Below, piece after piece: positions 52,506 to 61,126 of a stretch of DNA of 64,000 nt; positions within the stretch are counted from its first letter, which is position 1, and every line of letters begins with the position of its first letter. The notes beneath the pieces were generated by a model. The model saw only the letters and a list, made by a program, of their open reading frames with translations, did no database searches and was not told the origin of the DNA. Source of the stretch: CAVXGU01 sp963761615 (GTDB lineage: Bacteria; Acidobacteriota; Vicinamibacteria; Vicinamibacterales; CAVVIG01); assembly GCA_963761615.1 (NCBI GenBank), contig CAVXGU010000004.1:759512-823511 (forward strand). The letters run 5' to 3'. The translations under genes were made by a program, and so were the position numbers.

Positions 52506-53498
52506 ATGAGACCGACATCGCGGCTGTGCGGCGGGCTGGCCGCGCTGGCGCTGGCGATCGGCGCAGAGGCCCAGACCGCGCCGCCGCGTTCGTTCGCCCA
52601 GTGGGACAAGATCGAGATCTCGGTCACCGCGCGGCTGTCGCCGAATCTGTACCTCCTCCAGGGCTCGCCCGGACTGGACACGACGCATCCCGACGCGGCG
52701 GGCGGCCGTGTCGCGGTCCTCTTCGGCCCCGACGGGATCCTGATGGTCGACGCCCAGGATCAGGAGCTCGCCGCGAAGGTGCTGAAGACGATCCGGACCT
52801 TCAGCGACGCGCCGATCCGGATCCTCGTCAACTCGCACATCCACCCCGATCACACGGGCGGCAACGCGTTCTTCGCGAAGCAGGGCGCCCTCATCTTCGC
52901 GCGCGGCGCGCTGCGCGACGAGATGCTCCACCCGCCCGCGCGCGCGAACGGGACGCCCGCTCCAGGCCCCGACCCGGCGGCCGTGCCCGTCGTCACCTAC
53001 GGGCTGGACGCCCCTGTCACCGTCCACATGGACGGGGAGGTCGTGGATCTCATTCCGGTGCCGCCGTCGCACACCGGCGGCGACACGATGATCCGGTTCG
53101 AGCACGCCAATGCCATCTACATCGGCGATTTCTACCGGAACTTCGGGTATCCCTTCGCCGACCTCGCCAACGGCGGCACGGTCAAGGGCATGCTGACCGC
53201 GATCGATCTGATCGAGAAGACGGCGGGTCCGGAGACGACGCTCGTCCCGGGCCACGGCACGCTCGTGAAGCGCGGCGATCTGCTCCCGTACCGCGCGATG
53301 ATCGTCGACATCCGGGCGAAGGTGCAGCGGCTGATCGACCGGGGACAGACGCTGCAGGACGTGCTGGCCGCGAACCTGACCGCCCCCTACGACGCCACCA
53401 CCCAGGGCGACAGCCCGCAGAGCATCAGCCGGTTCATCACCGAGGTGTATCAGGAAGAGGCGGGTGGGGCGGGTCCGGCGGGTCGGACGGGCAGGTAG
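52506..53498 (+). CDS. Secreted metallo-beta-lactamase-fold hydrolase
   Basis: This is a protein of about 330 residues with a signal peptide (LCGGLAALALAIGAEA). NSHIHPDHTGGN is the HxHxDH zinc motif, PSHTGGDTM supplies a later His, YIGDFYRNFG carries the bridging Asp, and LVPGHGTLVKRGD the last His. It is related to periplasmic class B3-like or quorum-quenching enzymes, and beta-lactamase activity cannot be assumed. GAGGG precedes the ATG at 52506. A GTG at 52479 is an alternative. The last residues (GGAGPAGRTGR) are encoded by the GC-rich repeat that follows. Confidence 0.82.
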   Translation: MRPTSRLCGGLAALALAIGAEAQTAPPRSFAQWDKIEISVTARLSPNLYLLQGSPGLDTTHPDAAGGRVAVLFGPDGILMVDAQDQELAAKVLKTIRTFSDAPIRILVNSHIHPDHTGGNAFFAKQGALIFARGALRDEMLHPPARANGTPAPGPDPAAVPVVTYGLDAPVTVHMDGEVVDLIPVPPSHTGGDTMIRFEHANAIYIGDFYRNFGYPFADLANGGTVKGMLTAIDLIEKTAGPETTLVPGHGTLVKRGDLLPYRAMIVDIRAKVQRLIDRGQTLQDVLAANLTAPYDATTQGDSPQSISRFITEVYQEEAGGAGPAGRTGR

Positions 53499-53573
53499 GC
53501 CGGGAGCGGAGGGCAGTGGGCGGGCAGGTCATGGCCTACCGGCCCCACCCGCCCTACCTGCCCCACCTGCCCT
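53461..53573. repeat. GGCGGGT/CCCGCC inverted repeat
   Basis: GGGCAGGTAGGCCGGGAG on the left and GGCCTACC...CCTACCTGCCCC on the right are mutually complementary across about 30 bases, between convergent genes. The left arm encodes the last residues of the hydrolase. Confidence 0.6.
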
Positions 53574-54673
53574 TATCGATGCAGCGTCAGCTTCTGGACG
53601 CGCCAGTTCGTCATCTCGCCGACGAGCAGCGTGTTCTCGCTGCGGCAGTCGATGGAGTTGACGATCCCGAGCTCCTTCGGACGCTTGCCCGCCGACCCGA
53701 AGTGTCCCACGACGCGGCCGTCGAGCTGCACCTTGTAGATCGTCGCATCGTCCATGCCGTCGTCGTTGCCGACGTGGGAGACGTAGAGGTACTGGGTGGG
53801 GCCGCCGGTGATGCACATCGCCTGCGGCGTGCCGATCCCGCCGAACTCCCGCTCGAACGTGCCGTTCTCGTCGAAGACTTCGATCCGCTTGTTCCCGCGG
53901 TCGGCCACGTAGACGTGGCCCTCGCGGTCGATCGCGAGGGCCTTGACGCCGTCGAACTGGCCCTGGCCCGATCCGGTCGAGCCCCAGTGGGTCAGGAACT
54001 TGCCGTCCTTGTCGAACTTCGCCACGCGGTTGTCGGTGCCGAGGCCGTCGGCGATGTAGATGTTGCCGGCCCGGTCCCACGCGACGTCGGTCGGGCGGCT
54101 GAAGCCCGAGCCGGGAATGCCGGCGCCCGGCAGGGCGCCGCCGCGGCCGCCCCCGCGACCCGCGCCCGCGCGTCCGCCGGCCGCGCCGCGGCCGCCGGGC
54201 CCGCCGCCGCGCGGACGGACGTTGATGTTCTCCGGCTTCCGGCCGAGGACCAGCGCCACGCGTCCCTGCGGGTCGAACTTGATGATCTGGTTGGCGCCTT
54301 CGTCGATGGTCCAGACGTTGTCCTGGGGATCCACGCGAAGCCCGATGGCCGCGTTGAACCCGTAGACGTCCTGACCGAGCTCGCGGACGTAGTTGCCGTT
54401 GGCGTCGAACACGAAGAGGCGGGATCCGCCGTGGTAGAAGGTGCGGTTGTCGCCGAGCGTGGCGTAGGGATGGCCGGTCCGCGTGTAGACGAACACCTGG
54501 CCGTGCGAGTTGGTGCCGACGCCGCCGATCTCCCCGACGAAGACGTTGTCGGGCGTCTTCAGAAAGGTGGCGTCGGCGTCGAACGGAATCTGCGGCGCCT
54601 CGGTCTGGGCGGCGAGCGAGACGCCGAGCGCCAGCGCGACGGCCGCGGTGAATGCAGTGAACAGCTGTCTCAT
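53573..54673 (-). CDS. Secreted NHL-repeat protein with Gly/Arg-rich insert
   Basis: This is a 366-residue beta-propeller with a signal peptide (MRQLFTAFTAAVALALGVSLAAQ). NHL blades read RLFVFDANGNYVRELG, DNVWTIDEGANQIIKFDPQG, GNIYIADGLGTDNRVAKFDKDGKFL, GHVYVADRGNKRIEVFDENG and YLYVSHVGNDDGMDD. A Gly/Arg-rich segment of about 30 residues (PRGGGPGGRGAAGGRAGAGR) interrupts the propeller near residue 155. NHL propellers bind proteins, peptides or ligands. The paralogue upstream is about 13 bases away. Confidence 0.8.
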   Translation of the reverse strand: MRQLFTAFTAAVALALGVSLAAQTEAPQIPFDADATFLKTPDNVFVGEIGGVGTNSHGQVFVYTRTGHPYATLGDNRTFYHGGSRLFVFDANGNYVRELGQDVYGFNAAIGLRVDPQDNVWTIDEGANQIIKFDPQGRVALVLGRKPENINVRPRGGGPGGRGAAGGRAGAGRGGGRGGALPGAGIPGSGFSRPTDVAWDRAGNIYIADGLGTDNRVAKFDKDGKFLTHWGSTGSGQGQFDGVKALAIDREGHVYVADRGNKRIEVFDENGTFEREFGGIGTPQAMCITGGPTQYLYVSHVGNDDGMDDATIYKVQLDGRVVGHFGSAGKRPKELGIVNSIDCRSENTLLVGEMTNWRVQKLTLHR

Positions 54674-54686
54674 GGTCGCGTGGCTC

Positions 54687-55766
54687 CTAGTTCGCGCTCT
54701 TCTGCATGGCCTGCGGCTTGAGCACGATCTTCTGCGCCCGCCAGTCGTTGATCTCGGCGGTGTAGATGACGTTCGGGTCGCGGCAGTCCATCTGGTGAAT
54801 GGTCGCGAACTCGCCGGGCGCCTTGCCGGCGCGTCCGAACTTGCCGATGATCGTGCCGTCGAGCTCCATCTTGTAGACCTCGCCGGTGTACTCGGCGCCG
54901 GCCGCCGGCGCGCTGTCCTGCCACGAATTCGAGGCGTACAGGTACTGGTGCCCCGGGTTCTTCGGCCCCGGCCCGCCCGAGACGCAGATCGCCCACGGGC
55001 TGCCGACGTTGTCGTAGGTGGCCTTCCAGTTCAGATCGTTGTCGAGCACCTGGATCCGCGAGTTGCCGCGGTCGCCGACGTAGACGTTGCCCTCGAAGTC
55101 GGTCGCGATCGTGTGCGGCGTGTTGAACTGCAGCTTGGCCGTCCCGCGCGTGCCCACCGACTTCACGTAGCGGCCGTTCTTGTCGTACTTCACGACGCGC
55201 GCGTCGAAGTAGCCGTCCGACACGAAGATGTTGCCCTGCTGGTCGAAGGCGATGTCGGTCTCGCGCGCGAAGCGGTACGGCTCGTCGAGGCCGACGAAGC
55301 CGCCGCCGCCGGGCATGTCGCTGAGCTGCGCCACCGGGTCCTGACGCCGGCCGAGGGTCATCAGGATCTTGCCCTCGGGACTGAACTTGACGATGGTGTC
55401 GGTCCCCTCGTCCACGGCCCAGATGTTGTCGTCCGCGTCGACGCGCACGGAGTGCGCGAAGGCGAAGCCGTAGTTGCCCCGGCCGATCTCGCGGATGAAC
55501 GTGCCGTCGGGGCCGTACTCGAAGAGCCGTGTCTCGTTCGAGCGGTGATAGACGAAGATGTGGCCCTTCGAGTTGACGGCGATGCCCATGTTCTCGCCCG
55601 TGTAGACGCCGGGCGGGTTCTTGAAGAAGTTGGGCACGGCCTCGTACGGAATCTCCGGCACGTTGGTCGCCGTGGCGCGGGACTGGGCCAGCACCGGGTG
55701 CCGCGCGAGCGAGGCGGCGGCGACGAGCGCCGCGACGGACAGGAGGACGGTCAACGAGCGCTTCAT
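54687..55766 (-). CDS. Secreted NHL-repeat protein
   Basis: This is a 359-residue paralogue of the previous protein with a signal peptide (MKRSLTVLLSVAALVAAASLARHPVLAQ). Its blades are HIFVYHRSNETRLFEYGPDGTFIREIG, DDNIWAVDEGTDTIVKFSPEGKI, QGNIFVSDGYFDARVVKYDKNGRYVKSVG and GNVYVGDRGNSRIQVLDNDLNW, without the Gly-rich insert. The pair arose by duplication and is probably one operon. Confidence 0.82.
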   Translation of the reverse strand: MKRSLTVLLSVAALVAAASLARHPVLAQSRATATNVPEIPYEAVPNFFKNPPGVYTGENMGIAVNSKGHIFVYHRSNETRLFEYGPDGTFIREIGRGNYGFAFAHSVRVDADDNIWAVDEGTDTIVKFSPEGKILMTLGRRQDPVAQLSDMPGGGGFVGLDEPYRFARETDIAFDQQGNIFVSDGYFDARVVKYDKNGRYVKSVGTRGTAKLQFNTPHTIATDFEGNVYVGDRGNSRIQVLDNDLNWKATYDNVGSPWAICVSGGPGPKNPGHQYLYASNSWQDSAPAAGAEYTGEVYKMELDGTIIGKFGRAGKAPGEFATIHQMDCRDPNVIYTAEINDWRAQKIVLKPQAMQKSAN

Positions 55767-55848
55767 GGCTGCCTCCGAAGAAGTTGTCGATGCGGGGAAC
55801 GGGTACGGGACGCGAGTGTCCGATTATACGGGCGCCGGGCTGCCGACT

Positions 55849-56304
55849 CTAGGCTGTCGGCTCCGGCTGCCCGGCGCTGGCGACTGGCACGCAGAACCGC
55901 TCGAAGGCTGCCGACAACTCGGCGGCGATGGCGGGCGCGTCCCGGTTTTCGATCTGCGGACGCTCCAGCATGTAGACGAGGCGGCCGCCCTGGAGCAAGG
56001 CGATCGAGGGCGACGAAGGGAAGCGGCCCGTGAAGTACGCGCGGGCGCGGTCGGTGGCTTCGACGTCGAAGCCCGCGAAGACGCTCGTGAGCGCGTCGGG
56101 ACGGACGCCGTGACGCAGGGCCAGGGCCAGCCCCGGCCGGGCCTTGCCGGCGGCACAGCCGCAGACCGAGTTCACGAAGATGAGCAGCGTGCCGGCGGTG
56201 CCGGCCACCGCCGCATCCACCTCGGCGGGCGTCCGAAGCTCTGTCACGCCAAGACTCGTGAGCTCCTGACGCATGGGGGCGACGAAGAAGTCGGGATAGG
56301 GCAT
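55849..56304 (-). CDS. Bacilliredoxin (BrxA/BrxB, YphP/YqiW family)
   Basis: This is a 151-residue thioredoxin-fold protein whose N-terminus ends in LLIFVNSVCGCAAGKARPGL. The C48-G-C50 motif with the following AAGKARPG is the hallmark of bacilliredoxins, which reduce mixed disulfides with low-molecular-weight thiols. Length and the SPSIALLQGGRLVYMLER segment fit. It lies about 135 bases before the MscS gene stop region, separated by the heptamer repeat. Confidence 0.85.
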   Translation of the reverse strand: MPYPDFFVAPMRQELTSLGVTELRTPAEVDAAVAGTAGTLLIFVNSVCGCAAGKARPGLALALRHGVRPDALTSVFAGFDVEATDRARAYFTGRFPSSPSIALLQGGRLVYMLERPQIENRDAPAIAAELSAAFERFCVPVASAGQPEPTA

Positions 56305-56326
56305 GGGGATATTGTAAGGGCGCCGG

Positions 56327-56441
56327 GCACCTGGAGCCGGGTGCCAGGTGCGCTTTCCAGAGCCCAGAGCCCAGAGCCCAAAGCCGAGAGCCCAGAGCCC
56401 AGAGCCCAGAGCCCAGAGCCCAAAGCCGAGAGCCCAGAGCC
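56327..56441. repeat. Hairpin and CAGAGCC heptamer run
   Basis: GCACCTGG-N9-CCAGGTGC (56327-56351) is a perfect 8-bp palindrome. Next to it is a run of about twelve heptamers of the CAGAGCC/CGAGAGC type up to the mscS stop. Confidence 0.7.
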
Positions 56442-57586
56442 TATTGCTGCTGCCGGAACGGGAACGGCTTGGTGGCCTCGCCGACGTAGACCGACAGGTG
56501 CGGGAACGGGATCTCGATGCCGCGGGCGTCGAACGCCTTCTTGATCCGCCGCCGGTATTCGCGGCCGACCGCCCACTGCTGCAGCGGCACCGTCTTCAGC
56601 CGCACCTTGATCGTGACCTGCGAGTCGGCGAACGCGTCGACGCCGAGCACCTCGAGCGGCGCCAGGATGCTCGACGCGAACGCGGGATCCGTCGCGAGCT
56701 CGTCGGCGACCTCGCGCATCACCTTGATCACCTCGTCGGTGTCCTCCTTGTAGGCGACGCCCATGTCGACGACGTAGTACGAGAAGTCCTTCGTCATGTT
56801 CGCGAGCTTCGTGATCGCGCCGTTGGGGAAGATGTGCACGGTCCCCGAGAGATCGCGCAGCGTGATCGTCCGGAGCCCGATCGCCTCGACCAGCCCCCCG
56901 GTGCCGTCGATCTCGGCGACGTCCCCGACGCGGACCTGGTTCTCCATGATGATGAAGAAGCCGCTGATGACGTCGCGCACGAGCGTCTGCGCGCCGAAGC
57001 CGACGGCCAGGCCGGCGATCCCGGCGCCGGTCAGGAGCGGCACGATGTCGAGGTTCATCTCCTGCAGGATCATGAGGGTGGCGATGCCGAGCACGAGAAC
57101 GCTGATCACGTTGTGGACCAGATCCCCGAGCGTCCGGGCGCGCTTGGCGAGCTCGAGGGCATCGGGGCCGTCGCGGCGGGCAATCTCGAGCTCGAGGCGC
57201 CGCACGACGCTCCTGGAGATCTGGACGACCGCGTAGGCGAGCAGTGCGATGAGCGCGATGCGGAGGCCGGACCGCAGCAGCCACTCGCTGAGGGCGTTCG
57301 CGCTCAGGCCCGCCGACACGTTCGCGCCGGAGAACTGCAGCGCGGGCACGATCAGCGTGCTGACGACGAGCAGGAACACGACGATCCGCACCACCCGGAT
57401 CGGCGCCCGGACGATCTCCGTCCTGAACGACACGGCCGCCGTGCTGCCCGTGATGCGTACGAGGGCGAGCCGGATCGCGCGCGCTGCGATCTGCGAGAGG
57501 AGCCACGCCGCGGCGGCGACCGCCGCGAGCGAGACGGCCGCCACCGGCAGCTTGAAGCCGTCACCGAACCACTGCGTCAGCATCAT
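56441..57586 (-). CDS. Small-conductance mechanosensitive channel (MscS family)
   Basis: This is a 381-residue protein. Several N-terminal helices (VSLAAVAAAAWLLSQIAAR, IVVFLLVVSTLIVPAL, GLRIALIALLAYAVVQI) are followed by the MscS core: LLTGAGIAGLAVGFGAQTLVRDVISGFFIIMENQVRVGDVAEI (pore helix TM3) and the cytosolic beta domain (GTGGLVEAIGLRTITLRDLSGTVHIFPNGAI). The channel opens on membrane tension to release solutes on hypo-osmotic shock. It lies downstream of ectABCD and fits an osmotic-balance role. The start overlaps the remnant ABC gene. Confidence 0.9.
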   Translation of the reverse strand: MMLTQWFGDGFKLPVAAVSLAAVAAAAWLLSQIAARAIRLALVRITGSTAAVSFRTEIVRAPIRVVRIVVFLLVVSTLIVPALQFSGANVSAGLSANALSEWLLRSGLRIALIALLAYAVVQISRSVVRRLELEIARRDGPDALELAKRARTLGDLVHNVISVLVLGIATLMILQEMNLDIVPLLTGAGIAGLAVGFGAQTLVRDVISGFFIIMENQVRVGDVAEIDGTGGLVEAIGLRTITLRDLSGTVHIFPNGAITKLANMTKDFSYYVVDMGVAYKEDTDEVIKVMREVADELATDPAFASSILAPLEVLGVDAFADSQVTIKVRLKTVPLQQWAVGREYRRRIKKAFDARGIEIPFPHLSVYVGEATKPFPFRQQQ

Positions 57587-57819
57587 CGTCTCCAGGGGGC
57601 GAGCGCCGGGGCGATCTCGTCGAAGAGCAGGATCGGCGGCTTGCCCGCCAGCGGCCGCGCGATCGCCAGGCGCTGCTGCTGCCCGTCGGACAGCTCGCGC
57701 GGGTACGCATCGAGTGTATCTCCCAATCCGACGCGGCGGAGATGGCCCGCCGCCAGACGGGCGGCCTCCCAGAGTCCGCGCGGCACTGCGTCGATGCCCG
57801 CGAGGGGCAGTCGCCTCAC
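57583..57819 (-). pseudogene. Truncated ABC transporter ATPase fragment
   Basis: This is 78 codons coding for HLRRVGLGDTLDAYPRELSDGQQQRLAIARPLAGKPPILLFDE, then an unrelated end. The signature (LSDGQQQR) and Walker B (ILLFDE) are visible, but Walker A, the Q-loop and the H-loop are missing and the D-loop is degenerate (PALAP). The relatives are amino-acid-type (GlnQ/EhuA) ATPases. It starts at a GTG overlapping the ectD stop and ends at the mscS start, so it is still translationally coupled in the operon. Confidence 0.7.
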
Positions 57820-58715
57820 CGGAGATCAGGGTCCGGCACCCCGGTCCGCGTCGCGACGTACTCGGGCCTGGGGCCGCGCCCGCAGTAGGGCTCGCGCAGC
57901 CGGTTCTCGACGCTGTTGTAGACGAGGAACACGTTGCGGCGCGGGTACGGCGAGATGTTGCTGTTGGAGCCGTGCATGGTGTTGCAGTCGAAGAAGACGG
58001 CCGTGCCGGCCGGGCCGACCGGCGCTTCGACGCCGCCCTTGGCCGCCAGTTCGGTGAGGTTGTGCTCGTCGGGAACCCCGTACTCCTGGCGTCGCAGGGA
58101 CTCCTTGTAGTGGTCCTCCGGCGTTTCGCCGACGCACGAGACGTAGACCAGATGCGACCGCGGGATGAGCATCAGCGGTCCGTTGACGTGGTGGCTGTCG
58201 GTGAGCGCCAGCGAGACGCTCAGGGCCCGCATGCGCGGCATGCCGTCCTCGGTGTGCCAGGTCTCGAAGTCGGAGTGCCAGTAGAACTCCTTGCCCCGGA
58301 AGCCCGGCTTGAGGTTGACGCGCGACTGGTGGATGTACACCTCGCTGCCCAGGATCTGCCGCGCTGCGTCCCTGAGCCGGTGGTCGCACGCGAGCTGGTG
58401 GAAGAGGGGATGCAGGTCGTGCACGCGGAAGACGGAGCGCACGGCGCCGCCGTCGGGCTCCATGATCGTCTCCGGCAGGCCGTGCACGGCGTCGGACTGC
58501 ACCCAGTTCATCAGCGCCGCGTTCAGCGCCGAGATCTCGGTGGCCGAGAAGAGCGCCGGCACGACCAGGAAGCCGTCGCGCGCGTAGCGCTCGACCTGCT
58601 CGACGTCGAGCGGTCCGCCCGTTCCCGAGGCGCCGTGGACGACGGGGTCGACCCGCTCGATGCGCCGCGGCCGCGTGTCGACCCGCGACGGATACACATC
58701 GTCAATGACCTGCAT
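57816..58715 (-). CDS. ectD: Ectoine hydroxylase
   Basis: This is a 299-residue iron(II)- and 2-oxoglutarate-dependent dioxygenase. FYWHSDFETWHTEDGMPRMRALSVSLALTD carries the HxD ligands and the EctD signature, and FFDCNTMHGSNSN the distal His. VYIHQSRVNLKPGFRGKEF is typical of the family. It hydroxylates ectoine to 5-hydroxyectoine. Its start overlaps ectC by 14 bases. Confidence 0.95.
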   Translation of the reverse strand: MQVIDDVYPSRVDTRPRRIERVDPVVHGASGTGGPLDVEQVERYARDGFLVVPALFSATEISALNAALMNWVQSDAVHGLPETIMEPDGGAVRSVFRVHDLHPLFHQLACDHRLRDAARQILGSEVYIHQSRVNLKPGFRGKEFYWHSDFETWHTEDGMPRMRALSVSLALTDSHHVNGPLMLIPRSHLVYVSCVGETPEDHYKESLRRQEYGVPDEHNLTELAAKGGVEAPVGPAGTAVFFDCNTMHGSNSNISPYPRRNVFLVYNSVENRLREPYCGRGPRPEYVATRTGVPDPDLR

Positions 58716-59127
58716 GGCTGTCCCGTCCTCCTGCCTGGATGGCCTCCGCCTCCTGCGGATAGGCGCCCGTCTCGTCGTGCACCTCCTTGCCGTGGAGGGG
58801 CGGATTGAACACGCACACCATGCGCATGGCCGTGCGCGCCCGGAGCACGTGGCGGTCGTGCCGGTCGAGCGCGTACAGCGTGCCCGGCCCGACGGCGTGC
58901 ACGGCGCCCGTCCCGAGGTCCTCGATCGTGCCGTCGCCCTCGATGCACAGCACGGCCTCGAGGTGATGCCGGTAGCACATGCGCGTCTCGGTGTCGGGAT
59001 AGATCGTCGTGACGTGGAACGAGAAGCCCATGGCGTCCGCCCGCAGGAGGAGGCGCGTGCTCTCCCAGTTGGCGGCGACGACGCGGCGCTCGGTCCGTTC
59101 GGCGTCCTGCACCGTGCGGACGATCAC
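58702..59127 (-). CDS. ectC: L-ectoine synthase
   Basis: This is a 141-residue cupin enzyme: VIVRTVQDAERTERRVVAANWESTRLLLRADAMGFSFH, YRHHLEAVLCIEGDGTIED (metal-binding cupin), GTLYALDRHDRHVLRA and RMVCVFNPPLHGKEVHDETGAY. It cyclises N-acetyldiaminobutyrate to ectoine. The GTG start overlaps the ectB stop by 4 bases. Confidence 0.95.
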   Translation of the reverse strand: MIVRTVQDAERTERRVVAANWESTRLLLRADAMGFSFHVTTIYPDTETRMCYRHHLEAVLCIEGDGTIEDLGTGAVHAVGPGTLYALDRHDRHVLRARTAMRMVCVFNPPLHGKEVHDETGAYPQEAEAIQAGGRDSHAGH

Positions 59128-60416
59128 TGCCGCGCTCCCACGGGCTCGGTGCGCGCCGCGGGCACCTCGCCGGCGGCGAGCTTGACGCTCCGGGCGAGCC
59201 GGTCGATCCCGTCCGTCAGCTCGGCATCGGTGATCGTGAGCGGGCACAGGCACTTGATCACCTGGCCGTCGGATCCCGATTTCTCGATCACCAGTCCCGC
59301 CTCGAAGGCGTGCGCGCAGGCGCGCGCCGCCAGGTCGCCGCTCGCGCAGTCGATCCCCTGCATCAGGCCGCGCCCGCGGGCCGACACGCGATCGTCGCCG
59401 AGGTCGTCGACGATCGCGGTGAGCCCCTCCTGCAGCACCCGGCCCTTGCGGGCCACGTCGCGCGACAGCCCGTCCTCGCGCCAGTACTCCTCGAGGGCCG
59501 CCTGGGCGGTCACGAATGCCAGGTTGTGGCCCCGGAAGGTGCCGTTGTGCTCGCCCGGCTTCCACCGGTCCAGATCGGGTCGCATCAGGACGATCGCGAA
59601 TGGCAGGCCATAGGCGCTGAGGGACTTCGACAGCGTCACGAGGTCCGGCCGGATGCCGGCGTGCTCGAAGCTGAAGAACGGCCCCGTCCGGCCGCAGCCC
59701 GCCTGGATGTCGTCGACGATGAGCAGGACGCCGTGGCGGCGGCACACGGCCTCGAGGCGCCGCAGCCAGCCCAGGCCGGCCACGTTGACCCCGCCCTCGC
59801 CCTGCACCGTTTCGACGATGACGGCGGCCGGATGGTCGACCCCGGAGGAGTTGTCGAGCAGGACCCGCTCGAGATACTCGGTCGTGTCGACGTCGGGGCC
59901 CAGGTAGCCGTCGTAGGGCAGGAACGACGTGCCCATCGGCGTCAGGCCGGCCGCATGGCGATAGTGCGCGCCCGCGGTGGCGGCCACGGCGCCCAGCGTC
60001 ACGCCGTGGAACGCGTTCGTGAAGGCGACCACGTTGGAGCGCCCGGTGACGTTGCGCGCGATTTTCAGCGCCGCCTCGACCGCGTTCGCGCCCGTCGGAC
60101 CGGTGAACTGGACCTTGTAGCTCAGGTTGCGCGGCTTCAGGATCAGCCGGTCGAAGGTCTCCAGGAAGTCGCGCTTGGCGGCGGTCGCCATGTCCAGGCC
60201 GTGGACGATACCGTCGGACTCGATGTAGGCGGCCAGCCGCTGCTTGATGCGCGGGTTGTTGTGTCCGTAATTGAGCGTGCCGGCGCCGCTCAGGAAGTCG
60301 AGGTACCGCCGGCCCTGCTCATCGACCAGCGTCGCGCCGTGCGCCGCGGTGAACACGGTGGGGAACGACCGGCAGTAGCTGCGGACGTTCGATTCGAGTT
60401 CGGTGAATACGCTCAT
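59124..60416 (-). CDS. ectB: Diaminobutyrate-2-oxoglutarate aminotransferase
   Basis: This is a 430-residue class III PLP transaminase. FTELESNVRSYCRSFPTVF at the start and DFLSGAGTLNYGHNNP are EctB signatures, LIVDDIQAGCGRTG has the PLP-contacting Asp, and LVTLSKSLSAYGLPF the PLP lysine. It makes diaminobutyrate from aspartate semialdehyde, the first step of ectoine synthesis. It overlaps ectA by 4 bases. Confidence 0.95.
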   Translation of the reverse strand: MSVFTELESNVRSYCRSFPTVFTAAHGATLVDEQGRRYLDFLSGAGTLNYGHNNPRIKQRLAAYIESDGIVHGLDMATAAKRDFLETFDRLILKPRNLSYKVQFTGPTGANAVEAALKIARNVTGRSNVVAFTNAFHGVTLGAVAATAGAHYRHAAGLTPMGTSFLPYDGYLGPDVDTTEYLERVLLDNSSGVDHPAAVIVETVQGEGGVNVAGLGWLRRLEAVCRRHGVLLIVDDIQAGCGRTGPFFSFEHAGIRPDLVTLSKSLSAYGLPFAIVLMRPDLDRWKPGEHNGTFRGHNLAFVTAQAALEEYWREDGLSRDVARKGRVLQEGLTAIVDDLGDDRVSARGRGLMQGIDCASGDLAARACAHAFEAGLVIEKSGSDGQVIKCLCPLTITDAELTDGIDRLARSVKLAAGEVPAARTEPVGARQ

Positions 60417-60958
60417 GGTCCTCCAAGGGGCTCGTCGAGCGGGCCGATCCGCACGAGCTGTTCGTCTTCGTGATCGCCGCCGAGCGCCTCGCGATCGAAG
60501 CCGGCTGCCCGGTCGCACCGCGCGCCCCTCCCGCGCGCGAGCGCCCGGAACAGCCGCCACGAGGGCCCGTTCGACGGAGTGATGGTGGTTTCGAGGTGCC
60601 GCACGCCACAGCATCCCGGGCGCGCGAGGATCTCGTCGAGCATGCGCGAGGCCAGTCCCTGGCCCCGCGCGGCGGCGGCGACCGCCACCTGCCAGACGAA
60701 GATGACCTCGGGATCGTCCGGGCGGCGGTACGCCGACACGAACCCGATCAGATCGCCGCCGCGCTCGGCGACGACCGAGGTGCCCGCGAAGTGCGAGCAC
60801 ACGAGCAGGTAGGCGTAGGTCGAGTTGACGTCGAGCGGCGGGCAGGCGCGGACGAGCGCGCTGACGTGCCGTCCGTCAGGCGGGCGGGGCGGGCGAAACG
60901 ACACCGCCGTGCGCAGGCGGCCGGACGGGGACGGGGCGGGTGGACGGATCGTCGACAT
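60413..60958 (-). CDS. ectA: L-2,4-diaminobutyrate acetyltransferase
   Basis: This is a 181-residue GNAT enzyme. LVRACPPLDVNSTYAYLLVCSHFAGTSVVAE is the EctA hallmark, followed by IFVWQVAVAAAARGQGLASRMLDEIL (acetyl-CoA loop) and LETTITPSNGPSWRLFRALAR. It acetylates diaminobutyrate at N4. ATG 60958 with GGAG upstream is chosen, as longer frames run into the leader. It is the first gene of the ectABCD operon. Confidence 0.95.
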   Translation of the reverse strand: MSTIRPPAPSPSGRLRTAVSFRPPRPPDGRHVSALVRACPPLDVNSTYAYLLVCSHFAGTSVVAERGGDLIGFVSAYRRPDDPEVIFVWQVAVAAAARGQGLASRMLDEILARPGCCGVRHLETTITPSNGPSWRLFRALARGRGARCDRAAGFDREALGGDHEDEQLVRIGPLDEPLGGP

Positions 60959-60973
60959 CTCCGTTGATGAATA

Positions 60974-60989
60974 GTCGAGCGTGCTCGAC
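60974..60989. promoter_or_regulatory. Palindrome before ectA
   Basis: GTCGAGCGTGCTCGAC is a 16-base inverted repeat (6-bp stem, 4-base centre) 16 bases upstream of the ectA ATG. It could be an operator or an mRNA hairpin that covers the ribosome-binding site. Confidence 0.4.
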
Positions 60990-61064
60990 GACAGCCGCGC
61001 CTGCGGCCGCCGTCGGAGGTCTGAAGCGATGGAGAGGAGGCGGGCGCGAGAAGGAGCGGGCGGA

Positions 61065-61118
61065 TTAGAACACGCCGCGGCCGTGGTTCTTGAACGGGAA
61101 TGGTTTGAACTCAAACAT
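61065..61118 (-). CDS. Possible leaderless leader peptide upstream of ectA (17 aa)
   Basis: An ATG at 61118 opens MFEFKPFPFKNHGRGVF and stops at 61065. The predicted transcription start (about 61119-61120) would place this ATG at the very 5' end of the ect mRNA. Five of 17 residues are Phe and two are Pro. Its base composition is less GC-rich than the surroundings. It could be a regulatory leader peptide or a chance reading of an operator (TTTGAACTCAAA at 61104-61115). I do not recognise it. Confidence 0.35.
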   Translation of the reverse strand: MFEFKPFPFKNHGRGVF

Positions 61119-61126
61119 TCACGGCG

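Noticed and set aside
52253..52681. A minus-strand ORF overlapping the metallo-beta-lactamase-fold gene
   Set aside because: It overlaps the start of a gene with all zinc motifs. Only a possible remnant with a frame change is kept as a low-confidence entry.
53461..53573. The GC-rich inverted repeat as an intrinsic terminator
   Set aside because: It has no T-run, its arms are too long and imperfect, and the left arm is translated as the end of the hydrolase.
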